In this document: positions 6,441 through 13,599 of the stretch, piece by piece | Layout: each line of letters begins with the position of its first letter | Position numbering within the stretch: the first letter of the stretch is position 1 | Origin: an uncultured Eubacteriales bacterium | GTDB taxonomy: Bacteria; Bacillota; Clostridia; Oscillospirales; Oscillospiraceae | Reading direction: 5' to 3' | Assembly: GCA_900545405.1 (NCBI GenBank) | Contig: UQYT01000035.1 | Coordinates: 1 to 26,047 of the forward strand | Length of the DNA: 26,047 bases | Program-made: the position numbers and the translations under genes | The notes under the pieces: generated by a model | Told to the model about the DNA's origin: nothing | Database searches by the model: none | The model's input: the letters and a program-made list of their open reading frames with translations, nothing else

Positions 6441-8300
6441 TCAGGTGTAGAGATACTCGTTGCCGAGCTGCTCGAGGGTGGAGGGCTCTATGCCGTGCTC
6501 CGCCAGCCAGGCGTTGGTGCGCTCGGAAAAGACGGTGGCGTAGGTGTAGAAGGTCTCGTAGTCGACGTACTCCTCCCGGCCGCGGTCCTGGCCGCGGAGG
6601 TCCATGCTGATGCAGCAGTCGTAGACCTCGGCGCGGTAGTCCGCGTCCGCCTCCAGCCAGACGAGGCCGATGGTCCCGTCGCGCATGTCGGGGAGGATGC
6701 AGTCGTTATAGAGCTCCAGGGCCTCCTCCGCCGTGAGCTCCAGCGTCTCCACCGTAGTCTCGCCGTCCTTCTTCACGGCCCAGTTCACCGCGGCGAAGTC
6801 CACCGTCGAGAGCGTGGGCTCGGTCCGGGGCAGCTTGCGGCTGAGCAGGGCCTCCGGCGTGTTCGAGAGCGTCTCGAGCAGGCCCACGTCCTTGGTCGAG
6901 ACCATGGAGCTCACAGCGTAGCTCCGGCGCAGGTGGCTGCCGTCGCTCAGCACGTAGTTGAAGCCCACGTACTGGATGCCGTAGGGGGAGAGGGAGAGGT
7001 CCGTCGCCTCGTAGAGGGCCTTTTCGTCCACCAGGCGCTGGTGGAGCTCGATGGCGAGGGCGATGTTCCCGCTCTCGCGCAGCTCCATTTCGCCGTTGGC
7101 GCTCACCGTGACGGAGCGCACCTCGTCCGCGGCGGGCACGTGCCCTTCAAAGCCCGTGACGTCCAGCTCGCAGCCGAAGAGCAGCGCCGTCAGCAGCAGC
7201 CAGAGCACGGCCAGGCCCGCCCAGGAGCGGCCCATCTTGAACACGCGGAAGCTCTTTTGCACCAGCATCTCCGCCGCGACCCAGCCGATGGCGCAGCCGA
7301 GCAGCAGGAAGAGCGCAAAGAGCGCCGCGCCGCCGAGACCCATGTTGTCTATGCCCGGCACCAGCAGCCCGGTCAGCAGCTCCGAGAGCAGCAGGCCCGC
7401 CGCCAGCGCCACGACGAAGCGGAACACCGGGCGCAGCACGCCGATGGCCACGACGTCGCCCGCCGTCTCCAGCCTGCGCCGCTTGTAGAGCACGGCGGAG
7501 GGTATGAGCAGCAGCGCGCCGACCACGGCGTAGCCTATGAGGCAGCCCCAGCCGGTGAGGTAGTAGCCCGTGACGGCCTCATAGCCGCCGGACGCCTCCG
7601 AGAACACGGGGTCGTAAAACACGCCGTCCGCCATGCCGACGAAGGGGGAGAGTATGTCGATGCCCGAGCCGCGGGAGACGAAGCCGTAGATGAAGCGGCC
7701 GAGGACGTTGAGCACCACGTCCGCCAGCAGGGAGGCCGCGACGTTGACCGCGGCGAAGATGAGCGGCAGGGCGATGATGCTGCCCGTGAGCTGGGCGCAG
7801 AGGGCCGCGATGCCGAAGTAGGCGATGGTCATGAGGCTGACCGCGGCGAAGAAGCTGGCCGCGGCGGGCAGCACGGCCCGGAAGTGCCCCGCGCCGACCA
7901 GCAGGCAGGCGAGGGCCGCGGCGAGGTTCAGCGCCAGTATGGGCAGCAGTCCCGCCGCCGTGACGGAGCAGAAGATGCCCTCCCGCTTTATGGGCAGGGC
8001 GCCGTAGGCCGCCGCCGAGCGCTGGAAATAGAGGTGGGAGTACACCGCCATGGCCGCCGCGCAGCTCACCAGCGGAGCCGCCGCGAGGCCGAAATCGCAC
8101 ACGGCGCTTATCGGCACGTACTGCGACATGCGCAGGGCCTCCGTCACCTGGGACGCGCGGCCCAGGTCCGAGAGCGCGCCGCTCAGCCGCACGGGCAGGG
8201 CCAGGGCCAGCGCGAAGGCGTAAACGAACCAGATGGGCCAGAACCGCAGCACCGTGCGGTGGAAGAGCGGCCCGTTAAAGAATGATGTCCCGGACTTCAT
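6441..8300 (-). CDS. ABC-2-type permease with large C-terminal domain (YtrC/YtrD-like)
   Basis: This 619-residue protein is the membrane partner of the ABC ATPase encoded just upstream. Residues about 20-375 hold roughly ten hydrophobic segments of the ABC-2 type. A cytoplasmic-looking YKRRRLETAGD loop near 272-282, typical of this subgroup, lies between the two membrane halves. The last 240 residues are hydrophilic and probably face outside; they resemble the domain I recall as DUF6449 in similar clostridial permeases (from memory, not searched). The ATG at 8300 follows GGAGGTGA at good spacing. A GTG three codons earlier abuts the ribosome-binding site and is less likely. It overlaps the ATPase gene by 26 nt. 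The exported or sensed substrate is unknown; relatives respond to cell-envelope stress. Confidence 0.8.
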   Translation of the reverse strand: MKSGTSFFNGPLFHRTVLRFWPIWFVYAFALALALPVRLSGALSDLGRASQVTEALRMSQYVPISAVCDFGLAAAPLVSCAAAMAVYSHLYFQRSAAAYGALPIKREGIFCSVTAAGLLPILALNLAAALACLLVGAGHFRAVLPAAASFFAAVSLMTIAYFGIAALCAQLTGSIIALPLIFAAVNVAASLLADVVLNVLGRFIYGFVSRGSGIDILSPFVGMADGVFYDPVFSEASGGYEAVTGYYLTGWGCLIGYAVVGALLLIPSAVLYKRRRLETAGDVVAIGVLRPVFRFVVALAAGLLLSELLTGLLVPGIDNMGLGGAALFALFLLLGCAIGWVAAEMLVQKSFRVFKMGRSWAGLAVLWLLLTALLFGCELDVTGFEGHVPAADEVRSVTVSANGEMELRESGNIALAIELHQRLVDEKALYEATDLSLSPYGIQYVGFNYVLSDGSHLRRSYAVSSMVSTKDVGLLETLSNTPEALLSRKLPRTEPTLSTVDFAAVNWAVKKDGETTVETLELTAEEALELYNDCILPDMRDGTIGLVWLEADADYRAEVYDCCISMDLRGQDRGREEYVDYETFYTYATVFSERTNAWLAEHGIEPSTLEQLGNEYLYT

Positions 8301-9171
8301 GGCCCTCACCTCCGAGTTCGTATATGAATATCTCCTCCAGCGTGAGCGGCACGGCGTCCATGAAGATGGGGGAGAGCCGCTCCAGCCGGGCCGTGACCTC
8401 GTCGGTGCGGCCGCGGATTATCAGCGTCTTGAGCCGGCCGGGGCCGGCGCTGTGCAGCACGTCCAGCTCCGGCGGGACGGACGCGCCCTCGGGGAGCACG
8501 AGCTGCAGTTTCGTCATGTTCTCCTGCAATTCCGAGAGCACGCGCTCGAGGAGCATCCTGCCCCGGTCGATGATGCCGACCCGGTCGCAGACGTCCTCCA
8601 GCTCGCGCAGGTTGTGCGAGGAGATGAGCACCGTCGTGCCGTACTCGGCCACGTCCTGCATGATGAGCGCCCAGACCTGGCGGCGCATGACGGGGTCGAG
8701 CCCGTCCACCGGCTCGTCCAGGATCAGCAGCTCCGGGCGCATCGAGATGGCCAGCCAGAAGGCCGCCTGCTTGAGCATGCCGCGCGAAAAGCGGCGCATC
8801 GGCTGCTTCACATCGAGGTCGAACACCTCCCGCAGCTGCTCGAAGCGCTTTTCGTCAAAGCCGGGGTAGACGCCCCGGTAAAACCGCATCATGTCCAGGA
8901 TGGACGCCTGCGGAAAGTGGAATATCTCGTCCGGGATGCAGAAGATGCGCGCCTTGACGGACGGGTTCTCGTACACCGGCGCGCCGTCGGCGAGTACTTC
9001 GCCGGAATCCTGCCTCAGCACGCCGGCGAGGTGCTTCATCGCCGTCGTCTTGCCCGCGCCGTTCGGGCCCACCAGGCCGTACACCGCGCCGGAGGGGGCC
9101 GTCAGCGTAAGTCCGTCCAGCGCCCTGTGGCCGCCGTAGCTCTTGACCACGTCCCTGAATTCAATCTTCAT
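8275..9171 (-). CDS. ABC transporter ATP-binding protein (YtrB-like)
   Basis: This 298-residue nucleotide-binding subunit shows Walker A GPNGAGKT (35-42), a degenerate signature FSRGMLKQ (128-135), Walker B LLILDEP (148-154), D-loop GLDP and switch His186. The Q-loop position reads IPDE instead of containing Gln, and the signature lacks LSGGQ; both are usual for the ABC-2/YtrB exporter branch. About 80 residues follow the core domain. It overlaps the upstream regulator gene by 11 nt and the downstream permease gene by 26 nt, so the three genes form one translationally coupled operon. The role is probably envelope-stress-linked export or remodelling, by family resemblance. Confidence 0.9.
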   Translation of the reverse strand: MKIEFRDVVKSYGGHRALDGLTLTAPSGAVYGLVGPNGAGKTTAMKHLAGVLRQDSGEVLADGAPVYENPSVKARIFCIPDEIFHFPQASILDMMRFYRGVYPGFDEKRFEQLREVFDLDVKQPMRRFSRGMLKQAAFWLAISMRPELLILDEPVDGLDPVMRRQVWALIMQDVAEYGTTVLISSHNLRELEDVCDRVGIIDRGRMLLERVLSELQENMTKLQLVLPEGASVPPELDVLHSAGPGRLKTLIIRGRTDEVTARLERLSPIFMDAVPLTLEEIFIYELGGEGHEVRDIIL

Positions 9172-9535
9172 GCCGCGCGGCCTCCTTTTCCCTTATGCGC
9201 CGGTCCAGCTCGTCCGGCGTCACGCCGAGGTAGAGCAGCTCCGCGACTATCTCGTCCGTGGCCGTAAGCAGCTCCTTCTTGCGCCCCTCGTCCACCTGGG
9301 CGCTGAGGTTCGCGTAGCTGCCCTTGCCGGGGATGGAGATGATGTAGCCCTCCTGCTCCAGCTCGCGGTAGGCGCGCTGTATCGTGTTGGGGTTTATCAC
9401 GAGCTGGGACGCAAGTTCGCGCACCGAGGGCAGCTTCTCGTCCGGGGAGATCGCCCCCGACACGATAAGCTTCCTCAGCGTGGTCTTCACCTGCTCGTAT
9501 ATCGGCCGTGAATCCCTGAAATTGATGTTTATCAT
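9161..9535 (-). CDS. GntR-family repressor, YtrA subfamily
   Basis: This 124-residue regulator has an N-terminal winged helix-turn-helix: PIYEQVKTTLRKLI, the LPSVRELASQL recognition region, then NPNTIQRAYRELEQEGYI. A short helical C-terminus (about 50 residues) replaces the ligand-binding domain of larger GntR proteins. This size and its place ahead of an ABC ATPase-permease pair define YtrA-type regulators, which repress their own operon. ATG at 9535 is preferred over the adjacent ATG at 9538, because it sits 5 rather than 2 nt from GGAG. The longer open frame upstream runs through the promoter and is not used. Its likely operator is the dyad at 9564-9582. Confidence 0.9.
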   Translation of the reverse strand: MININFRDSRPIYEQVKTTLRKLIVSGAISPDEKLPSVRELASQLVINPNTIQRAYRELEQEGYIISIPGKGSYANLSAQVDEGRKKELLTATDEIVAELLYLGVTPDELDRRIREKEAARHED

Positions 9536-9563
9536 CATCTCTCCATCGCCCCATCGCTCGTGC

Positions 9564-9618
9564 GTATCATACAGAATAATACAGTTAATAGGATAACCGA
9601 TTTCCGACGCCTTGTCAA
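9564..9618 (-). promoter_or_regulatory. Promoter and putative YtrA operator of the ABC operon
   Basis: On the minus strand TTGACA (9613-9618) and TATCCT (9590-9595) are spaced by 17 bp. Just downstream, an imperfect palindrome of the form GTATNAT-N5-ATNATAC covers 9564-9582. It overlaps the expected transcription start and leader, a good place for the GntR repressor to block its own promoter. The -35 lies only 12 bp past the mnmA stop codon, and no terminator is visible between mnmA and this operon. Confidence 0.6.
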
Positions 9619-9629
9619 TGAAAATGTAT

Positions 9630-10649
9630 CTAAATTGTATCCTTTGTATCACGTTCGATGAAGCCGCCGCCGAGGACGCGGCCGGCGGAGTAGATGGCGG
9701 CGGTCTGGCCGGGGGTGGGGGCGCGGAGGGGGGACGCCGGGACTATGCGGAGCCGCCCGCCGCCCTCGGGGCAGGCCCGCGCGTGCGTCAGCGTCCGCGA
9801 GTGGCGGACACGCACCTCGCAGTCGAAGGGCGCCTCCGGTTCCGGGACCAGCCAGCGCATGTCCGAAGCCGTGAACTCCGCGGAGTAGAGCCCGTCCCCG
9901 TCCGCGAGCACGACCTCGCCGGTATCGGGGCGTATCTCGGAGACGTAGACGCGCTTTCCCGCGGCGTAGCCGAGGCCCCGGCGCTGGCCTAGGGTGAAGC
10001 GGTGGATGCCGCCGTGGCGGGCGACGGCCTTGCCGTTATAGATGATGTCGCCGGGCTCCGGCGCGTCGCCGCGCTGCTCCAGCCAGGCGGCGTAGTCCCC
10101 GCCGGGGACGAAGCAGAGCTCCATGCTGTCCGGCTTCTGCGCCACGGGCAGGCCCAGCGAGGCCGCGAGGGCGCGCGTCTCGGTCTTTATCATGCCGCCG
10201 AGCGGGAGGAGGAGCCGCGAGAGCTGCTCGGGCAGGATGCGGCAGAGCATGTAGCTCTGGTCGTTTTCCGGCCTGCCCATGTAGAGCGCGCCGCCCTCGG
10301 CGCGGGCGTAGTGCCCCGTGGCGATGTATTTTGCGCCGAGCGCGTCGGCGTATTCGCAGAGCAGGCGCAGTTTCACGGCGGGGTTGCAGAGCACGCAGGG
10401 GCTCGGCGTCTCGCCGCGGCGGTAGGCCTCCGCGAAGGGGCGGCAGACGTGCTCTTCCAGCTCCGCGCGCGCGTCGACGACCTCCAGCGGGAGGCCCATC
10501 GCCCCGGCGCAGCGCCGGGCGGCCTCCGCCTCGCCGGAGCCGGTCTCGAGATAGAGCCCGCGCACGTCATAGCCCTCGCGGCGCAGCAGCGCGGCGGCGC
10601 AGGCGGAGTCCACGCCGCCGGAGAAGCCGAGTATGACCATCTCGCTCAT
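9630..10649 (-). CDS. mnmA: tRNA-specific 2-thiouridylase MnmA
   Basis: MnmA makes 2-thiouridine at wobble position U34 of tRNA-Lys, -Glu and -Gln, taking sulfur from a persulfide donor. The PP-loop motif SGGVDS (10-15) adenylates C2. The two catalytic cysteines are Cys88 (VLCN) and Cys179 (ELCFV). The motif NDQSYML (129-135) and the C-terminal beta-barrel region are also recognisable. At 339 residues it is somewhat shorter than the 360-370 of many homologues, mainly in loops. Its ATG overlaps the mnmG stop by 4 nt, so the two U34-modifying enzymes are translationally coupled. Confidence 0.93.
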   Translation of the reverse strand: MSEMVILGFSGGVDSACAAALLRREGYDVRGLYLETGSGEAEAARRCAGAMGLPLEVVDARAELEEHVCRPFAEAYRRGETPSPCVLCNPAVKLRLLCEYADALGAKYIATGHYARAEGGALYMGRPENDQSYMLCRILPEQLSRLLLPLGGMIKTETRALAASLGLPVAQKPDSMELCFVPGGDYAAWLEQRGDAPEPGDIIYNGKAVARHGGIHRFTLGQRRGLGYAAGKRVYVSEIRPDTGEVVLADGDGLYSAEFTASDMRWLVPEPEAPFDCEVRVRHSRTLTHARACPEGGGRLRIVPASPLRAPTPGQTAAIYSAGRVLGGGFIERDTKDTI

Positions 10650-12520
10650 CTGCCAGCCCTCCCGATGTACATGGCGAGCGCCGCCATGTCGGCGGGCGAC
10701 ACGCCGGATATCCTCGAGGCCCGGCCGAAGCTCTCGGGCCGGAGCGCGGCGAGCTTCTGCCTCGCCTCCGTGCGGAGGCCGGGGACCTTTTCGTAGTCGA
10801 TGTCCGCGGGGAGGGCGCGGTTCTCCATGCGCGCGAACTCCTCCACCTGCCTGAGCTGGCGCTTTATATAGCCCTCGTAGCGCAGGCGTATCTCCACCTG
10901 TTGCGTCACTGCGCGCGGCAGCCCGGGCCGCTCCCGGTCGAAGGGCGCGAGGTCGGCGTAGCCCACCTGCGGGCGGCGCAATAGCGCGGCGAGGCTCACG
11001 CCCGAGGCGGGCGCGGCGGTGCCGAGGCGCGAGAGCGCGGCGCAGAGCTCCGGCGTCGGCGCAACGTGGGTGTGCTCGAGGCGCGCTATCTCCGCGTCCA
11101 CGGCGGCGTATTTGGCCTGCACGGCCTCCAGCCGCTCCTTTGAGACGAGGCCGAGCTCATAGCCTATGTGCGTCAGCCGCTCGTCGGCGTTGTCCTGGCG
11201 GAGCAGCAGCCGGTATTCCGAGCGCGAGGTCATCATGCGGTAGGGCTCGTTCGTGCCGCGGGTCACGAGGTCGTCTATGAGCGCGCCGATGTAAGCCTCG
11301 CTCCGCTTCAGCACGAAGGGCGGGCGGCCGAGTATCTTCAGCGCCGCGTTCACGCCCGCGGCAAAGCCCTGGACGGCGGCCTCCTCGTAGCCCGAGGAGC
11401 CGTTGAACTGCCCCGCGCCGTAGAGGCCCGAGACCTTGCGCGTCTCCAGCGTCGGCAGCAGCTCCAGCGGGTCCACGCAGTCGTATTCTATGGCGTAGGC
11501 CGCGCGCATTATCTCCGCGTGCTCGAGGCCCGGCACGCTGTGGAGCATCTGCACCTGCACCTCCTCGGGCATGGAGCTCGAGAAGCCCTGGACATAGAGC
11601 TCCTCCGTGCCGAGGCCCATAGGCTCTATGAAGAGCTGGTGGCGCTCCTTGTCCGGGAAGGTCATGACCTTGGTCTCTATGCTCGGGCAGTAGCGCGGGC
11701 CGACGCCCTCTATGACGCCCGAGTAGAGCGGCGAGCGGTTGAGATTCGCACGGATGATCTCGTGGGTCTCCGGCGTCGTGTACGTGAGGTAGCAGCGCGC
11801 GCGGTTTTCCGGCACGTGCTCCGTCTCAAAGGAGAAGGGCTCCGGCTCGGCGTCGCCCTCCTGCACCTGCATTTTCGTGAAGTCCACGCTCCGGGCGTTC
11901 ACGCGCGGGGGCGTGCCCGTCTTGAAGCGGCGGAGGGAGAGGCCCAGCGCGGCGAGCCGCTCCGAGAGCGGGCCCGAGGGCGCAAGGCCGTCCGGCCCCG
12001 AGTCGCGCAGCACCTCGCCCACGATGGTGCGCCCGTGCAGGTAGGTCCCCGTCGCGACCACCGCGGCCTTGCAGCGCCACACCGCGCCCGTGTGCGTCGT
12101 CACCGAGACGACGCGCCCCGACTCGACGCCGATGTCCACGACCTCGGCCTGGATGAGCCGCAGGTGCTCCTGCCGCTCCAGCGTGCGCTTCATTACCTCC
12201 TGATAGCGCCGGCGGTCGGCCTGCGCGCGCAGCGAGTGCACCGCCGGGCCCTTGCCGAGGTTCAGCATCCGGTACTGGATGCAGGCCGCGTCCGCCGCGC
12301 GGGCCATCTCCCCGCCCAGGGCGTCCAGCTCCCGCACCAGGTGGCCCTTGCCCGTCCCGCCTATGGCCGGGTTGCAGGGCATGTTGCCCACCGTGTCCAG
12401 ATTTATCGCAAAACAGAGCGTCTCCAGCCCCAGGCGCGCGGCGGCCAGCGCGGCCTCTATCCCCGCGTGCCCCGCGCCTATGACGGCTATATCACATTGT
12501 CCGGCTTCGTAAGTTCTCAT
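10646..12520 (-). CDS. mnmG: tRNA U34 carboxymethylaminomethylation enzyme MnmG (GidA)
   Basis: MnmG, with MnmE, installs the 5-(carboxymethyl)aminomethyl group on U34 using FAD and methylene-tetrahydrofolate. The N-terminal dinucleotide-binding motif IGAGHAGIEAA (14-24) and the conserved NPAIGGTGKGHLVRE segment (about 51-65) are intact. The long conserved core and the helical C-terminal MnmE/tRNA-binding domain follow. The 624-residue length is normal. The start MRTYEAGQCDIAVIG matches the family N-terminus exactly, leaving little doubt. The Shine-Dalgarno sequence is weak (AGG three bases before the ATG), and the predicted -10 box lies only 10-15 bases upstream, so the mRNA may be nearly leaderless. 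No mnmE is in this window. Confidence 0.96.
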   Translation of the reverse strand: MRTYEAGQCDIAVIGAGHAGIEAALAAARLGLETLCFAINLDTVGNMPCNPAIGGTGKGHLVRELDALGGEMARAADAACIQYRMLNLGKGPAVHSLRAQADRRRYQEVMKRTLERQEHLRLIQAEVVDIGVESGRVVSVTTHTGAVWRCKAAVVATGTYLHGRTIVGEVLRDSGPDGLAPSGPLSERLAALGLSLRRFKTGTPPRVNARSVDFTKMQVQEGDAEPEPFSFETEHVPENRARCYLTYTTPETHEIIRANLNRSPLYSGVIEGVGPRYCPSIETKVMTFPDKERHQLFIEPMGLGTEELYVQGFSSSMPEEVQVQMLHSVPGLEHAEIMRAAYAIEYDCVDPLELLPTLETRKVSGLYGAGQFNGSSGYEEAAVQGFAAGVNAALKILGRPPFVLKRSEAYIGALIDDLVTRGTNEPYRMMTSRSEYRLLLRQDNADERLTHIGYELGLVSKERLEAVQAKYAAVDAEIARLEHTHVAPTPELCAALSRLGTAAPASGVSLAALLRRPQVGYADLAPFDRERPGLPRAVTQQVEIRLRYEGYIKRQLRQVEEFARMENRALPADIDYEKVPGLRTEARQKLAALRPESFGRASRISGVSPADMAALAMYIGRAGR

Positions 12521-12529
12521 AACCTAAAA

Positions 12530-12558
12530 ATTATACTACCCGCGCGCCCCGGAATCAA
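12530..12558 (-). promoter_or_regulatory. Predicted mnmG promoter
   Basis: On the minus strand TTGATT (12553-12558) and consensus TATAAT (12530-12535) are spaced by exactly 17 bp. Transcription should start around 12522-12524, only 2-4 nt before the mnmG ATG at 12520. A 7-bp perfect dyad, GCTGTGC-N7-GCACAGC (12559-12579), abuts the -35 and could be an operator. Confidence 0.6.
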
Positions 12559-12597
12559 GCTGTGCGGAAATTGCACAGCCAAAAGGGCGGACGGCTA

Positions 12598-12625
12598 TTG
12601 CTTTATCTCGTTAATGTGGTAATAT
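12598..12625 (+). promoter_or_regulatory. Predicted promoter of the amino acid ABC operon
   Basis: TTGCTT (12598-12603) and TAATAT (12620-12625) are spaced by 16 bp. The expected transcript starts near 12632 and has a leader of about 40 nt. A strong AAGGAG (12657-12662) follows, 9 nt before the ATG. The promoter diverges from that of mnmG within a 151-bp gap. Confidence 0.5.
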
Positions 12626-12671
12626 AGTAACGCCTTATCAAAAAAGGTAAAGAATGAAGGAGAAATGAAAG

Positions 12672-13508
12672 ATGAAAAAGTTTCTTGCGCTTTTGCTTGC
12701 CCTGTGCATGATATTCGCCCTTGCCGCCTGCGGCGAGGCCGAGAGCGAGCCCAGCGAAGCCCCCGCCAGTGAGGCCCCCGCCGGGGAGTCCGCCGCCGAG
12801 AGCGACCTCGCCTACGTGCAGGAGAAGGGCACGCTGATCGTCGGCATCACCGAGTTCGAGCCCATGGACTACCAGGACGAGAGCGGCGAGTGGATAGGCT
12901 TTGACGCCGATCTCGCCAAGGCCTTCGCCGAGAGCCTCGGCGTGGACGTGGTCTTCCAGGTCATCGACTGGGACAACAAGGTCATGGAGCTCGACGGCAA
13001 GGCCATCGACGTCGTCTGGAACGGCATGACCCTCACCGACGAGGTCCTCTCCGCCATGGAGTGCTCCAACGCCTACTGCAACAACGCCCAGGTCGTCATC
13101 CTGCCCGCCGCCGACGCTGAGAGCTATCCGGACGCCGCGAGCATGGCCGACCTCCAGTTCGCCGTCGAGAGCGGCTCCGCCGGCGAGGACATGGCCATTG
13201 AGAACGGCTTCAACTACACCCCGGTCGTCGACCAGGCCACCGCGGTGCTCGAGGTCAGCTCCGGCACCTGCCAGGCCGCCATCATCGACAGCCTGATGGC
13301 CGCCGCCATGGTGGGCGAGGGCACCAGCTACGCCGACCTCACCTACACCATCAGCCTCAACAGCGAGGAGTACGGCGTCGGCTTCCGCAAGGGCAGCGAC
13401 CTCGCCGCGGCGCTCAACGACTTCTTCGCCGCCTCCTGGGCCGACGGCACCATGCAGACCCTCGCGGACACCTACGGCGTCACCGCCGCGCTCATCCCCC
13501 AGGAATAA
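12672..13508 (+). CDS. Amino acid ABC transporter substrate-binding lipoprotein (SBP_bac_3)
   Basis: This 278-residue protein is the extracellular receptor of the adjacent importer. It has a lipoprotein signal peptide ending in LAAC (acylated Cys20), an acidic Glu/Ser/Pro/Ala linker (21-46), then a family 3 solute-binding domain: GTLIVGITEFEPMDY start, GFDADLAKAFAESLG helix, the lobe II core, and the return segment EEYGVGFRKG (232-241) with C-terminal helices. The Asp that normally binds the ligand alpha-amine is kept (Asp206 in AAIIDS). The usual TxER arginine that grips the alpha-carboxylate is Val125 (TDEV). The ligand may therefore not be a standard alpha-amino acid. It is the first gene of the operon, with a hairpin before the permease that may keep SBP levels high. 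Confidence 0.92.
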   Translation: MKKFLALLLALCMIFALAACGEAESEPSEAPASEAPAGESAAESDLAYVQEKGTLIVGITEFEPMDYQDESGEWIGFDADLAKAFAESLGVDVVFQVIDWDNKVMELDGKAIDVVWNGMTLTDEVLSAMECSNAYCNNAQVVILPAADAESYPDAASMADLQFAVESGSAGEDMAIENGFNYTPVVDQATAVLEVSSGTCQAAIIDSLMAAAMVGEGTSYADLTYTISLNSEEYGVGFRKGSDLAAALNDFFAASWADGTMQTLADTYGVTAALIPQE

Positions 13509-13541
13509 GCCCTGAATAACGAACCAGCATAAAATAAGCCA

Positions 13542-13571
13542 AAAGCAGAGGGCTTGACGGTCCTCTGCTTT
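13542..13571 (+). promoter_or_regulatory. Intercistronic stem-loop between SBP and permease genes
   Basis: A perfect 10-bp stem (13542-13551 with 13562-13571) with a 10-nt loop is flanked by A and ends in only three T. It is too T-poor for full termination. Such hairpins commonly protect the SBP mRNA 3' end or partly terminate, giving more receptor than permease. The permease ribosome-binding site follows at 13582-13586. Confidence 0.65.
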
Positions 13572-13599
13572 CGGCGCGGATAGGAGTGGTACCTGGCAA

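Noticed and set aside
6435..8285. A plus-strand open frame of 616 codons
   Set aside because: It is antisense to the ABC-2 permease, has no recognisable motif and is explained by codon composition.
12559..12579. Perfect 7-bp dyad as a terminator
   Set aside because: It has no T-run on either strand and overlaps the flank of the mnmG -35. An operator role is more plausible but unproven.
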